Source: Trileptium ribeirensis
Taxonomy: Eukaryota > Nematoda > Enoplea > Enoplida > Thoracostomopsidae
Direction: 5' to 3'
DNA length: 64,000 nucleotides
Assembly (NCBI GenBank): GCA_030248225.1
Contig: JASANE010010160.1
Location: forward strand, 19,002-83,001
The notes under the pieces are model-generated. The model was not told the DNA's origin. It searched no databases and saw nothing but the letters and a program-made list of their open reading frames with translations. The position numbers and the translations under genes were made by a program. This document shows, piece after piece, positions 19,901 to 26,560 of the stretch (position 1 is its first letter; every line of letters starts with the position of its first letter).

Positions 19901-21500
19901 ATTTTTAATTTTTATTAAAACTTTTAAATTATTATTTATGATTTTGAGTATTTTATGTTGCACGATTTTTGTTTAGCTCCTATCAAAATGTATGCATAAT
20001 CCTTAGGAGACGATTACCCTTGCCAGCAACACAACATAGGATTATCACTGAATTCAGGAATAGCAGGGTTGTTATTTTTAATTTTTATTAAAACTTTTAA
20101 ATTATTATTCCTGATTTGGAGTATTTTATGTTGCACCATTTTTGTTCAGCTCCTATCACAATCTCTGCATGATCCTTAGGAGACGATTACCCTTGCCAGC
20201 AACACAACATCACTGAATTCAGGAATAGCAGGGTTGTTACCTGCTTTATTCCGAATTAATGTCTGGTATTTACCTAAGGTAAACTGAACGATAATATTAT
20301 TGCTATCATCGCCATCGTTTTTTATACAATGTATAGTTGGTCGTGCGATTACCATGTTTTGCGTGCAAAACCAGCACAAGCAAACACATCTAGTCCCAGC
20401 ATGTTGCTGATTCACGTATTTTAATGTAAGCCCTGCATTCTTTCAACAAGCAACTAACCTCTTCAATCCATGCATATACAGTTAGAATTTGATCAATTTC
20501 ATCCTAAAACAGTATAGATGTATTTTAAAACCGAATGACCATTTTCTGTGCGTTAGAAAAATTATTGGTCTCGTCAGAGCTGCTGATTTTTTCTACCTAC
20601 TACATTCCCAAAGACGCATGTGTAAAATAGCTCGCAGTATGCATTTAATTGTGGGCAGCAGCTAATAAAGTTCTGGCCGTGGGTCTACAGTTTCAGTTGA
20701 ACGCCTTGTTTTGTCAAGTATTAAAATATTGTTAAAGAATTTTGTTTGTTCTAAGTCAGAAATACTTAAACACAATCGCCGCTTGTGTTCCCTTAAAGCG
20801 TTGATAATTACACTTTTTTGACTAAAGGTAACTTACGTGACGGAGTTAACCTTTAGTAAGATTTCTATTTATTACATTATTTTAACCCTGCTTTTGGACA
20901 TTTCACGAATGGTGAAATGCGTCACATTGAATACAGCGGCTAATCTGCCGAAGTTCAAAGTTTATATTGCTTTTATTAACAAGATTTTTTCTTCTTGCAT
21001 TATTTTTGAAGGAGCTTTGATAACCTAGGGTCCAATGTTTTTGAAGAGGAACAAAACTATATATGTCTGGAGAGAAGGCATCCTTTTATAGTTTTCATCT
21101 TTTTGCAATTAAGGGTATGATAACTGTCTTGTTATTACTATCTGTGTCTCTCTTTGCAAATTATTTAGGATATGCGTGCAAGAAACTCATATATTTTCGA
21201 AGTCACAGAGTACAGGCAAAAAATTGCACCGTCATGGCTGGTAGCGATAACTAATTTATCTATAATAGTGACGGAGTTGCTTACCACTTTCAGGATCTGC
21301 ATGAACCAAAGTTGCATCGTGACGTTGACAGCATGTGAATCGTTTAGAACAGGTCGCAGTTGTTTAACATAGTTTTTGAACAAGTCATCGTATAATCGTT
21401 TTGCATGACCAATATCACACCGTGTTAGTGTCTTGCTTGCAAGTAGAATTGTTGCAATGGTCCAAATTACAGTCGACCTAACTGCCATGATAGAATGCAA
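4793..21500 (-). CDS. Nicotinic acetylcholine receptor-like (cys-loop ligand-gated channel) subunit, 5' part of a spliced gene
   Basis: Four exons join in phase into 170 codons: 216 + 45 + 110 + 139 bp. The predicted product is a signal peptide (about residues 1-27, hydrophobic core VIWTIATILL) and then the N-terminal ligand-binding domain. That domain contains AKRLYDDLFKNYVKQLRP, WRDEFLTW, VWRPDILVYNNAD and ACSLDMTYFPFD, the first half of the Cys-loop. In this family five such subunits form an acetylcholine-gated cation channel at synapses or on other cells. Each intron has GT/AG ends and phases agree (0, 0, 2, 0). The 45-bp and 110-bp exons match the sizes known for vertebrate nAChR exons 3 and 4. 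The rest of the Cys-loop, the four membrane helices and the stop lie left of position 1 or are lost. Subunit type (alpha or not) cannot be told because the vicinal-Cys loop is missing. Introns are 781, 9,689 and 5,728 bp and full of transposons. Confidence 0.93.
4932..6971. other. Intron 3, left part, nothing recognised
   Basis: AT-rich intron between the Cys-loop exon and the hAT insertion. A 94-codon minus-strand frame at 5,782-6,066 has no family resemblance and no splice support that I could see. No repeat structure was obvious. Confidence 0.5.
6972..6979. repeat. Target site duplication of the hAT element, left copy
   Basis: ACTACAGG directly precedes the element and is repeated exactly at 10,021-10,028. 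Eight bases is the standard hAT duplication length. Confidence 0.95.
6980..10020 (+). mobile_element. Intact autonomous-type hAT DNA transposon (3,041 bp)
   Basis: The ends are inverted repeats: CAGGGGCGCCCGCAG at 6,980-6,994 and, read on the other strand, CAAGGGCGCCCGCAG at 10,006-10,020 (14 of 15 match). They are flanked by a perfect 8-bp duplication. One uninterrupted 775-codon transposase gene fills the centre. The 5' subterminal region (6,990-7,027) is a G-run/C-run palindrome able to form a hairpin. The element sits in intron 3 of the receptor gene, opposite to the gene. Its intact ORF and exact duplication point to a recent insertion. Confidence 0.96.
7408..9735 (+). CDS. hAT family transposase with TTF-type zinc finger (ZMYM1/THAP-repressor-like)
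   Basis: Cuts and pastes the surrounding element. The start ATG at 7,408 gives a Ser/Pro/Asp-rich tail (about 1-70). A TTF-type zinc finger follows (W112, W119, C131, C134, H167 and H173 are candidate ligands or core residues), then the long DUF4371-like RNase H-fold region and a C-terminal hAT dimerisation domain (about 670-755). The expected catalytic acids are all present: D304 in LADETADIS, D373 in GQGYDGCSAMAG, and E712 in TVERSFSTL. The C401-x-x-H404 motif (VHCASHRLNLV) and W454 (RWSEKY) are also present. The 775-residue length is normal for this group. No stop or shift breaks it, and GC content is above that of the surrounding intron. The same fold occurs in domesticated host proteins, but TIRs and the target duplication show that this one is a transposon gene. 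Confidence 0.96.
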   Translation: MDIRKYLAKHDDPDDSPRSKVQKTSATSSQQSQPSTSADSLAADADSNPAPPSSRASEDDQPPDPYDIGMFIQRGTIDNDTKHRLLTNPFRPPTGYNFKADAVGTRTFRHAWLAQYAPWLAYSPHLKGALCTRCVVFPQPVIRGLQGAFITTPFTKYKDFNEQAKKHVASAWHKGSQEDAENFCRAHIDGSKDVVSQLDSSVKRRIEENRQKLFPIISTIVFCGTHDIALRGKESSGGNVRDLYDFRVEAGDQLLKDHLESAPANARYTSHRTQNELIELCEKRIQKDIVASANDSVGFAILADETADISEKEQLSIGLRFVQQTGDEYTVREEFIGFVVLERMTAQAISAAILEHCRNVELDLTKLLGQGYDGCSAMAGKEAGVQARIREIYPKAAFVHCASHRLNLVVNDLNAVPDIRNSVGTIKSVIKFFRDSPMRRATIPNVPLLSETRWSEKYKSIRMFYEKFGDIMGQLDDFATTASGKTRQDAHQLSCSCSNSSFLFCLVTMAKYSALLEPVTQSLQSVQMNLINVQLHIQELLNIFDEHRRNAENRFREDILAKATEIADRLNLTLQLPRQCGRQQHRSNTGAATIEDYFRQNMYIPYLDSLISSLQARFSSASGPQRHLFNLQPSAMNKLSRNDFKQTVREIHHLYDIDNFEIEASGWYDFWQGKDGNNFSIPELLTYTKFYPAIRQALHILLILPATTCTVERSFSTLRRVKTWLRSTMGEERLSGLCMLSVHRGRVNTKKIEFINGVIDLFATDRRRLQFLFQE
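10021..10028. repeat. Target site duplication of the hAT element, right copy
   Basis: ACTACAGG follows the last base of the right inverted repeat and matches 6,972-6,979 exactly. Confidence 0.95.
10660..10769 (-). CDS. nAChR-like gene, 110-bp exon
   Basis: The acceptor TTTGTAG precedes 10,769 and the donor AA|GTAAGT follows 10,660. The exon reads YWRDEFLTWEPEEYGG, then ITTIRVPAENVWRPDILVYN. This includes the W-x-D-x-x-L-x-W and W-x-P-D signatures of the extracellular domain. It ends in phase 2, and its last two bases (AA) join the T that opens the next exon to make Asn. Confidence 0.95.
10770..12376. other. Intron 2, left part; AT-rich with a short CATA-type microsatellite
   Basis: No gene was recognised. 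Around 11,990-12,090 the sequence is a degenerate run of CATA/TACATA units. The 121-codon minus-strand frame at 11,722-12,087 is partly made of this repeat and is probably spurious. Confidence 0.5.
12377..12550 (-). CDS. 57-residue ORF at the end of the virus-like cluster, unknown
   Basis: ATG at 12,550 gives an intact 57-codon frame ending at TAG 12,377, including VPFEFDQYFTG and GCQGWAGEAGC. The composition is better than chance for this AT-rich intron and it follows the membrane ORF by about 40 bp on the same strand. No family recognised; it may be only the surviving part of a longer gene. Confidence 0.35.
   Translation of the reverse strand: MAMNSVTLIIVPFEFDQYFTGQDNRVEHFEMFDKVVGCQGWAGEAGCIISVVLQKAN
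12592..13372 (-). pseudogene. Small virus-like ORF with N-terminal membrane anchor, unknown function
   Basis: Starting at 13,372 the product has a strongly hydrophobic segment at residues about 8-28 (SAVFVILICKTLLLLLC), then a hydrophilic domain with YFEDWINRS and NKSTANLHF (N-glycosylation site NKS). A frameshift near 13,125 leads to the frame that ends at 12,900. Further shifts lead to EYVRNVYLQDEIDYW and a charged DIEEKLIKLQQQRQ stretch near 12,790. The likely original is a single-pass membrane protein of more than 200 residues. I do not recognise its family. Confidence 0.48.
13385..13764 (-). pseudogene. Small virus-like ORF, unknown function
   Basis: ATG at 13,764 opens a frame for a protein of about 125 residues. 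It is interrupted by one stop (TAA near 13,665) and one frameshift near 13,490, and ends at a stop at 13,385. The middle contains acidic and charged stretches (FKEDADYQTF) and the end is Lys/Arg-rich (EVFRKDLKRMN). I do not recognise a family. Its close spacing to the next ORF (12 bp) suggests both belong to the same viral-type gene cluster as the polymerase. Confidence 0.5.
13870..16296 (-). pseudogene. Protein-primed-type family-B DNA polymerase, N-terminal part, broken
   Basis: The reading starts with two C2H2 zinc fingers (C-x-x-C, then H; second finger near 16,140-16,200). Then comes a block with WSVLAAL (about 15,395), then NVYGLE and NYRDHYCLVCNL (15,170-15,280). The hallmark D-H-C-H-L-x-G-x-Y-R-x-A-A-H-x-x-C-N block is at 14,540-14,610, followed by NLRKYDRYLI. 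An acidic linker and IRFIDAF (about 14,175) follow, then NNEDYMPAQTV and DEYPERIY (about 13,920-13,960). This order is that of Polinton/Maverick and adintovirus polymerases. At least five frameshifts or stops break it. The palm domain with the YGDTDS-type catalytic motif is absent, so it cannot make an active enzyme. Confidence 0.78.
16515..17330. repeat. Minisatellite, ~40-bp degenerate unit, split by a MITE
   Basis: About seven or eight copies of a unit resembling TACCCTTACGGGTGTG plus TTTCTAGTCGAAAATA lie at 16,515-16,815. One further unit-like piece (GTGTGTTTTCTAGTCGAT, ending ATCCTTATAGGTAGG) appears on the other side of the MITE at 17,295-17,330, so the MITE landed in the array. Confidence 0.65.
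16818..17289 (+). mobile_element. Non-autonomous MITE, copy 1 (472 bp)
   Basis: Starts TGCGGTGTTCACATTATAAT and ends with the inverse, ATTATAACGTGAACGCTGCA. A second copy lies inverted at 51,226-51,686 and shares long blocks, for example ACCCTACCGTATAGACAGT and TAGCTAGCTACCTTTG-type sequence. No coding capacity. The target duplication could not be fixed; ACTA/CTA occurs on both sides. Confidence 0.8.
17331..18080. other. Intronic, no gene; contains a GC-rich double hairpin at 17,856-17,916
   Basis: Apart from the hairpins (GCGAGCC-TTC-GGCTCGC inside a CCGGC/GCCGG outer stem, and GTGGGCC-TGC-GGCCCAC) I see no feature in this AT-rich DNA. The 76-codon minus frame across the hairpins is likely a by-product of their base composition. 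Confidence 0.5.
18250..19795. repeat. Tandem array, unit about 357 bp, roughly four to five copies
   Basis: The marker GTTTAAAG followed by a GGTCCCC/AATTAGG motif recurs at 18,251, 18,929, 19,283 and 19,643. Spacing is 354 and 360 bp, and 678 bp over a rearranged double unit. Each unit continues with AAGTTCGTCGAT, TCGGCACGT, GATGCCCAAAAATAGTGTC and ends GGGACACACAGACAGACAT. A related piece (GAGAATCCCTTCTTAGCGGG) occurs at about 18,095 and 18,625, so the first units are hybrid. Short ORFs here are repeat artefacts. Confidence 0.85.
19901..20238. repeat. Direct tandem duplication of about 170 bp
   Basis: 19,901-20,072 and 20,073-20,238 are near-identical; both include CCTTAGGAGACGATTACCCT and TGAATTCAGGAATAGCAGGG. 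The second copy is about 5 bp shorter, with a gap near ACAACATAGGATTATCACTG. It lies in intron 2, next to the 45-bp exon. Confidence 0.9.
20459..20503 (-). CDS. nAChR-like gene, 45-bp exon
   Basis: The acceptor TTTTAG precedes 20,503 and the donor GAG|GTTAGT follows 20,459. The exon encodes DEIDQILTVYAWIEE. This corresponds to the D-E-x-N-Q-I-x-x-T-N-x-W-x-x-Q block that forms its own 45-bp exon in vertebrate nAChR genes. It is too short to be noticed as an ORF; length, phase and motif agree. Confidence 0.9.
20504..21284. other. Intron 1 of the nAChR-like gene
   Basis: 781 bp, GT...AG on the minus strand. No repeat or other gene was seen in it. Confidence 0.8.
21285..21500 (-). CDS. nAChR-like gene, exon with signal peptide and N-terminal helix
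   Basis: The frame opens with ATG at 21,500. A second in-frame ATG at 21,488 (MAVRST) would give a more compact signal peptide and is an equally good start. The hydrophobic segment is followed by AKRLYDDLFKNYVKQLRPV, the conserved first helix of nAChR subunits, then an N-glycosylation site (NDS) and a beta strand ending MQILKV. The donor is AAAGTG|GTAAGC at 21,285/21,284. The unspliced frame runs on for 39 codons into the intron. Confidence 0.9.
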
Positions 21501-24120
21501 TTGTTGTGTTTCGTTTGACTTTTGAGCACGTTCTTGATATTGGTTAAGGTGTAGTTAAATATAAATTTGACAAAATTATATAGGCATAAGTATATATACT
21601 TTATTAAGTTGTCCTGAAAGGTTATCTCGATATACAGACAATAGATATTTATGATTATGTATAAAATCGAATTTGAATTCCCGCTCAGCTTCGCATTGGT
21701 AAGTATATATTTAAAATGTTTGACAATATTCATCAACACAACGTATCATAACTGCAGATGTACACTACGTATGACTAGTTATGTATCAGTTCTATTCAAA
21801 GTTATCATGTAAAAAGCTGAAATACTAAAGCGTAACTGCATAACTGGGTTCATGGACATTCAGGAATAACGTATGCCCGAGGTCAAGCTAAAAGGGTGTT
21901 ATCTGTTTTTATTTTTTTTGATAACGCTGAAGTGAAAATGGGGAAAGATTCCTAACCAAGCTTGGATGTATGCATAAGTTAATGTCACTTTTCCAACAAA
22001 ACATGTTAATTGAAGTTAAAAGGGAGAGAAGTTGTAACAGGAACAACCTTATGAGGATATATGGCTTTAGCCCCAATTTAGACTTAGTGGTTTTCCATAG
22101 CACGCTTTACCAATACGGTGCCTTGCGTTACTGCCTTAGTTTAGACTTTGGTGTATCAAGACCGGAATATCCTGCGCTTTAATTAAGCCCCTTAACTTAG
22201 CTCCAGCACAAGAACATTTTGTAGCAGCACACGCAATGATACATCATGTAGCTTTAGCAAATTACGATGGTCTACTTGCTAGTTAAACTCAGCTTACCTG
22301 CACTGATGTGTAACCATAATGGTAGCTATGCAGTTCTCCGGTACCAGTCGCCAAGCAAGCTTCACAACTCGCGTTCAATACTCAGTTAACTTCTGCTGTT
22401 TGCTAATTTAACATTCAATGGCTGTTAACGAGTTAATGGAATGCAAATAAAAAGCAGCTGACCGATTCTATACAAACTTGGAACCAAATTTGAGTGAAAC
22501 ATGCGACCATTGGGTTCAAAATTTTTGAAATTATATATGTTTTGCAAGTCGCCTCTCCTATGGATCTCGTAGGTTTGAACATGTGTAATGTTAGGGGTTT
22601 ATTTTATATTTAGTAACACTTATAACGCGAGTTCTTAGGTTATAGTTGTTTGTGCCTTCATATATCATAGGTCATATCGATCAGTTAAAACAGAATGTAT
22701 TATGATTAAAAACTGGCTCAAAGTGGTTAATGTTTACTGACTGAACATACATAAAACCAAATTTAAAATCATATTGCAATTAAGTTTCCTTGTCAATTTA
22801 CGACACTTGCAGCTGTTGCACATAAAATCTCACACAGCATAGCTGTGAAAACTGAATTTAGCTCTTATCCACGAACCACTCGAAGAAGATAGAAACGATT
22901 TCGTAATCAGGAATGTCTGTTTGCTAAAAATTCATCTGTTTACCTTTTCCATTTACAAACTATTGTTGTAGAGACGTAAGTTTACTGCTCGTTTTAGTTT
23001 CTGCCTTAATTCAGCGATCAGATTCTATGAGTGAATAAACACGTATATATTTGCAAGTAAATCGAAGAGCTGAATAGTAGCGTCTACATTTTGACCCACA
23101 TGGCAAATCAATTGTAGAACTCGTTATACAACGTTGTATGCCAACAGTAAGGAGAGGTGTTCAGAGCTATAACAATATTACCATGGTAAAACTCGACCAT
23201 GGACCGACGACACTTCCTAAAATACACAGCTTATACAAAATTATTGTAGTAACGTAGGTTTGGTTAACATTATGGATAATTATACAATTCAGGTCCTCAG
23301 ATATCAAACTAAAATATAAATATTATACTGGACAATATGTTAGTAAACGCAGTAACTTATGTATTTTCTAAATTATATCTACATGTCATGCATACAAAAT
23401 GAAGGAGTAGGGTAAAAATGTGCGACTGTATCTCTGCAAAAACGTATCAGATATAATTAATATCTGAGCAATATGTTTGTTTGTATCTCTGCAGAAACAT
23501 AACTATTATATAGTACAACGCCGCTTTGCGGTACTAACACCGTGTTTGCAGTTTAAAAATTCTTAAAATATGTGAAATGAACATAAGGGTGTCTTAAGCT
23601 ATCATGGTATTATAGGCTCTGTTAACATTGCGTCCAATGCGCTCCGATTTAGTTTGATACGACTCTATATTATACGGCCAAAATTCTGCACCTACCGTGT
23701 ACGGTTTTATTCTGTCTGTATTTTTGATACCGCATCAACCGTTTCGGATCCTACGACATTGCGTTCGAATTACAAGTTCAAATTAAAACACTCCATTGCA
23801 TAGAACCTACTGTAAATGTAATAGGTGTCAACCATGCTTGAGCACTTATGAGTTAAAAGAATAAATAAGTATGTTGCTGAAATGAAAATGCACGCTATCG
23901 GTTGTACATTGTCTATAAGCTAAACATTTGGTGGAGTCTTCGGTCAAGCGTGTGAAAATAAAGCACATAGCACACGGACCGAAAGCGCATGAGCGCGTGA
24001 TGGCATGCGATTGTGCATACATAATTTATTAACGGATTATAATTTTGGTTTCTCATGGGAAATACCATGATCGTCGTATAAAAGAAAGCTGGCTTGCAAG
24101 CGATTTCGTTGCGATTAAAT
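21501..24120. other. Upstream flank of the nAChR-like gene, nothing recognised
   Basis: This contains the 5' UTR and promoter of the minus-strand gene in principle, but no core promoter element can be named with confidence. The short frames are AT-rich and unsupported. Confidence 0.4.
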
Positions 24121-24127
24121 TTGTATA

Positions 24128-24460
24128 TATCATACTAGCAGACTGCTTTTACCAAATTGTCATATCTAACTGTATTCAAAGTTCCATTGCCCATCAAGCG
24201 CACTCAAACAACCATCGGAAAATGCGCACAATAGAATCCAAAAGCGGAATCATTAATATTTTTGTGCGTTATAAGCTCCATTGCATGATTTGTGGAGTTG
24301 AAAAATATGCACCATAACTACAACACTTTTATTAAGTTGTCATATCTAACTGCTTATGTAGTTCCAACGTCCAATGCTACGCGTTTGAGCCCCAATGACT
24401 GCCGGATATTGCGCACTATAGAATTCAAAAACGGAAATATGAATATTACAGATGGAAACG
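24128..24460 (+). repeat. Two diverged direct copies of a dispersed repeat
   Basis: Copy 1 (24,128-24,290) and copy 2 (24,325-24,460) share TTGTCATATCTAACTG, GTTCCA, GCGCAC-ATAGAAT and AAAA-CGGAA-AT-AATAT blocks in the same order. A third copy lies at 26,378-26,560. The family looks like an old non-coding transposon. Confidence 0.65.
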
Positions 24461-25829
24461 GATCACTAACGTTACCCGGAGAGGTTGCGACACGTGTCCA
24501 GAGTCACCCGCGGCGCTAATATCTGCCAACGTTCACTATATGCTCTCTTGGACAACATATCACTTCTGATGGTATTTTACGATGGTACACATAAGTAGCG
24601 CAATGTCGGTAATGGAATGGTGCAGACTACTCCATAAAACTTTTTCAAAAGTTGCATGGTCTGTGTTACACTAAGCTACTAGTTAGCACCTTATGTAATG
24701 TGCTTGTGTATTCTGTGCTTGACTTTCTCAGTGAAAAAGAACTGTTAGATTTTGACACTATAGATAAGTTAATAGCGTCTCATACACCACCTGTTCTATT
24801 ATACAGTGTAGGTATGTACTGCATGCCACTGGATGGTATAGCTAAGACTATTGGCGGGAAAAACGTCTGATGGATCTTTTATAACGCAAACACCGCATAA
24901 TCACTGAGTATAAGCGCAGTTTCTCTTTTTACATGAATAAACACATCAGGACATTAATTGAGTTCAATTAACACTAAATTTTATCCTTAGTTTTGCTTTA
25001 CAGTAGGCAAAAACTTTCCCAGCATTTGGATTTACACGGTGGAATAGGAATAAGCATAATTTCGTCATTCAATTCGCAGTTTCAAATGAGCAGAAAATGA
25101 TTGTGACATTAACAGAAACTGATATTAAAACATAAATGGAACCAGATTGTTCGATAATTGAATCAAAAATAAAACTACAATTCAGAAATCCAAATCACTG
25201 AGAAAATATAGAGAAATTCCGTATTAATTTTCGAAAATTTCTTGCATCTAACTGTTCTCTGATTGAAATACATGCATGATTATTATGAGACGAAGGTTAA
25301 GAATAGTGCTTTTTAAAAATTATAAAGTTCGAATTGTTTTTAAAAATACAATTTAATATGCTTACTCGTGAGGCACGAATCGATAAGATTTGAAATTTAG
25401 CTAGGCTTAAAGTGTATTTAAAATTAACTGTTTATTGCCGAAAGTGTTTTTGAAAATACAGGCTTCAGAACTACGTCGTGGCGAACCTAAGAAAATAAAT
25501 AATAGAAATTCTAAAACTCAGGCTTTTTACCACTCCATGTAGATGATAAAAATGATCAGAGTTTAGTCGCGATAACAGTTGTTACTGATTTGCGACATGG
25601 TTGCTAGATAGTCTCATATCGTGGTTGTTTATAAAGCAGACGAAGCATTTCAGGAAGGACTACACAATGTATTTATTAATACACTGATGGGTCATAAATG
25701 TATAGTATAAATCAATAGGTGTGCATCAGCAGAATCCGATCATCAGCCTGGTGTGTCCAGTTCCTCTAAATAGAATTTAGAGAAATTGTATTAAAAACTT
25801 AAAATAAATGGTTCGAACATACATAAATG

Positions 25830-25917
25830 GCTGGGTGCAACGCGAGTCAGTGAGGAGGAGTTTACTCGCAAATACCGGAGGGACCACATTGGTATCGCAC
25901 CAGTAACACAACCCAGC
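25830..25917 (+). other. Compact GC-rich element with three-way-junction folding
   Basis: GGTGC (25,834-25,838) pairs with GCACC (25,897-25,901). Inside lie GCGAGT/ACTCGC (25,842-25,847 with 25,864-25,869) and ATACC/GGTAT (25,872-25,876 with 25,891-25,895). An alternative outer stem GCTGGGT/ACCCAGC (25,830-25,836 with 25,911-25,917) competes with the first. No tRNA T-arm or anticodon arm is present. It could be a structured RNA or a transposon end. Confidence 0.4.
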
Positions 25918-26377
25918 AATGAAATCAAAGCGAGACTGTCAACAATAAATGTGTTCTTTACCTATAATAAAAATTAAACACTTAAACACCAAAATATCTC
26001 GTGGATATTTGATAAAACATATAAAATTTTACTCCGAGAACTCAAATTTATTTTCAACTATTTGTAAAGATAATTGAGTTATGATTTACAGCAATCGTAA
26101 AGCATGACAAAATATTAAATATAAAAATTACCTGTCGACTCTGTTGTTGCACGACAAGTGTAAAAACAAAAGCTCTTTATGCAAAACCTGAAATTTAGAA
26201 ACCAGCCATGACCCAAATGCGGGTCACGCGGTTCTGTCGCGTGACTCGTGGCCCGCGCTTATCTACGTCAACGTACGATTTTACTGACCCGTGACTGTCG
26301 CCTTGCATCCATCTCTAATCAATATTTTTGAGCATTACAGGCGACGTTGCATCCTCTGTTGAGTTGTGTATTAAATG

Positions 26378-26560
26378 TGCATTATACTAGCGGAGGGTTT
26401 TTACCAAATTGTCACATATAACTAGTTTGCTGGATCTATTGTCGTGTGCACGCGGTAAGCGAGTAACAGAAATTGCCTAAACAGAATCTAAAAACAGAAA
26501 TATCAAAATATTTTGTCTGTTATAAGTGCCATTGTGCTGTACAATCTGCATGCAGCTGAA
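26378..26560 (+). repeat. Third copy of the 24.1-kb dispersed repeat
   Basis: ATACTAGCGG, TTTTTACCAAATTGTCA, ACAGAATCTAAAAACAGAAA and TGTCTGTTATAAGTGCCATT align in order with the copy at 24,128-24,290. Confidence 0.6.

Noticed and set aside
20176..20415. 79-codon minus-strand frame overlapping the 170-bp duplication
   Set aside because: It lies inside intron 2 between the 45-bp and 110-bp receptor exons, ends in the duplicated repeat and has no receptor motif.
25830..25917. tRNA with a long variable arm
   Set aside because: A 7-bp outer stem exists, but there is no T-arm with TTC loop, no anticodon arm of 5+7+5 form, and the inner stems are in the wrong places.
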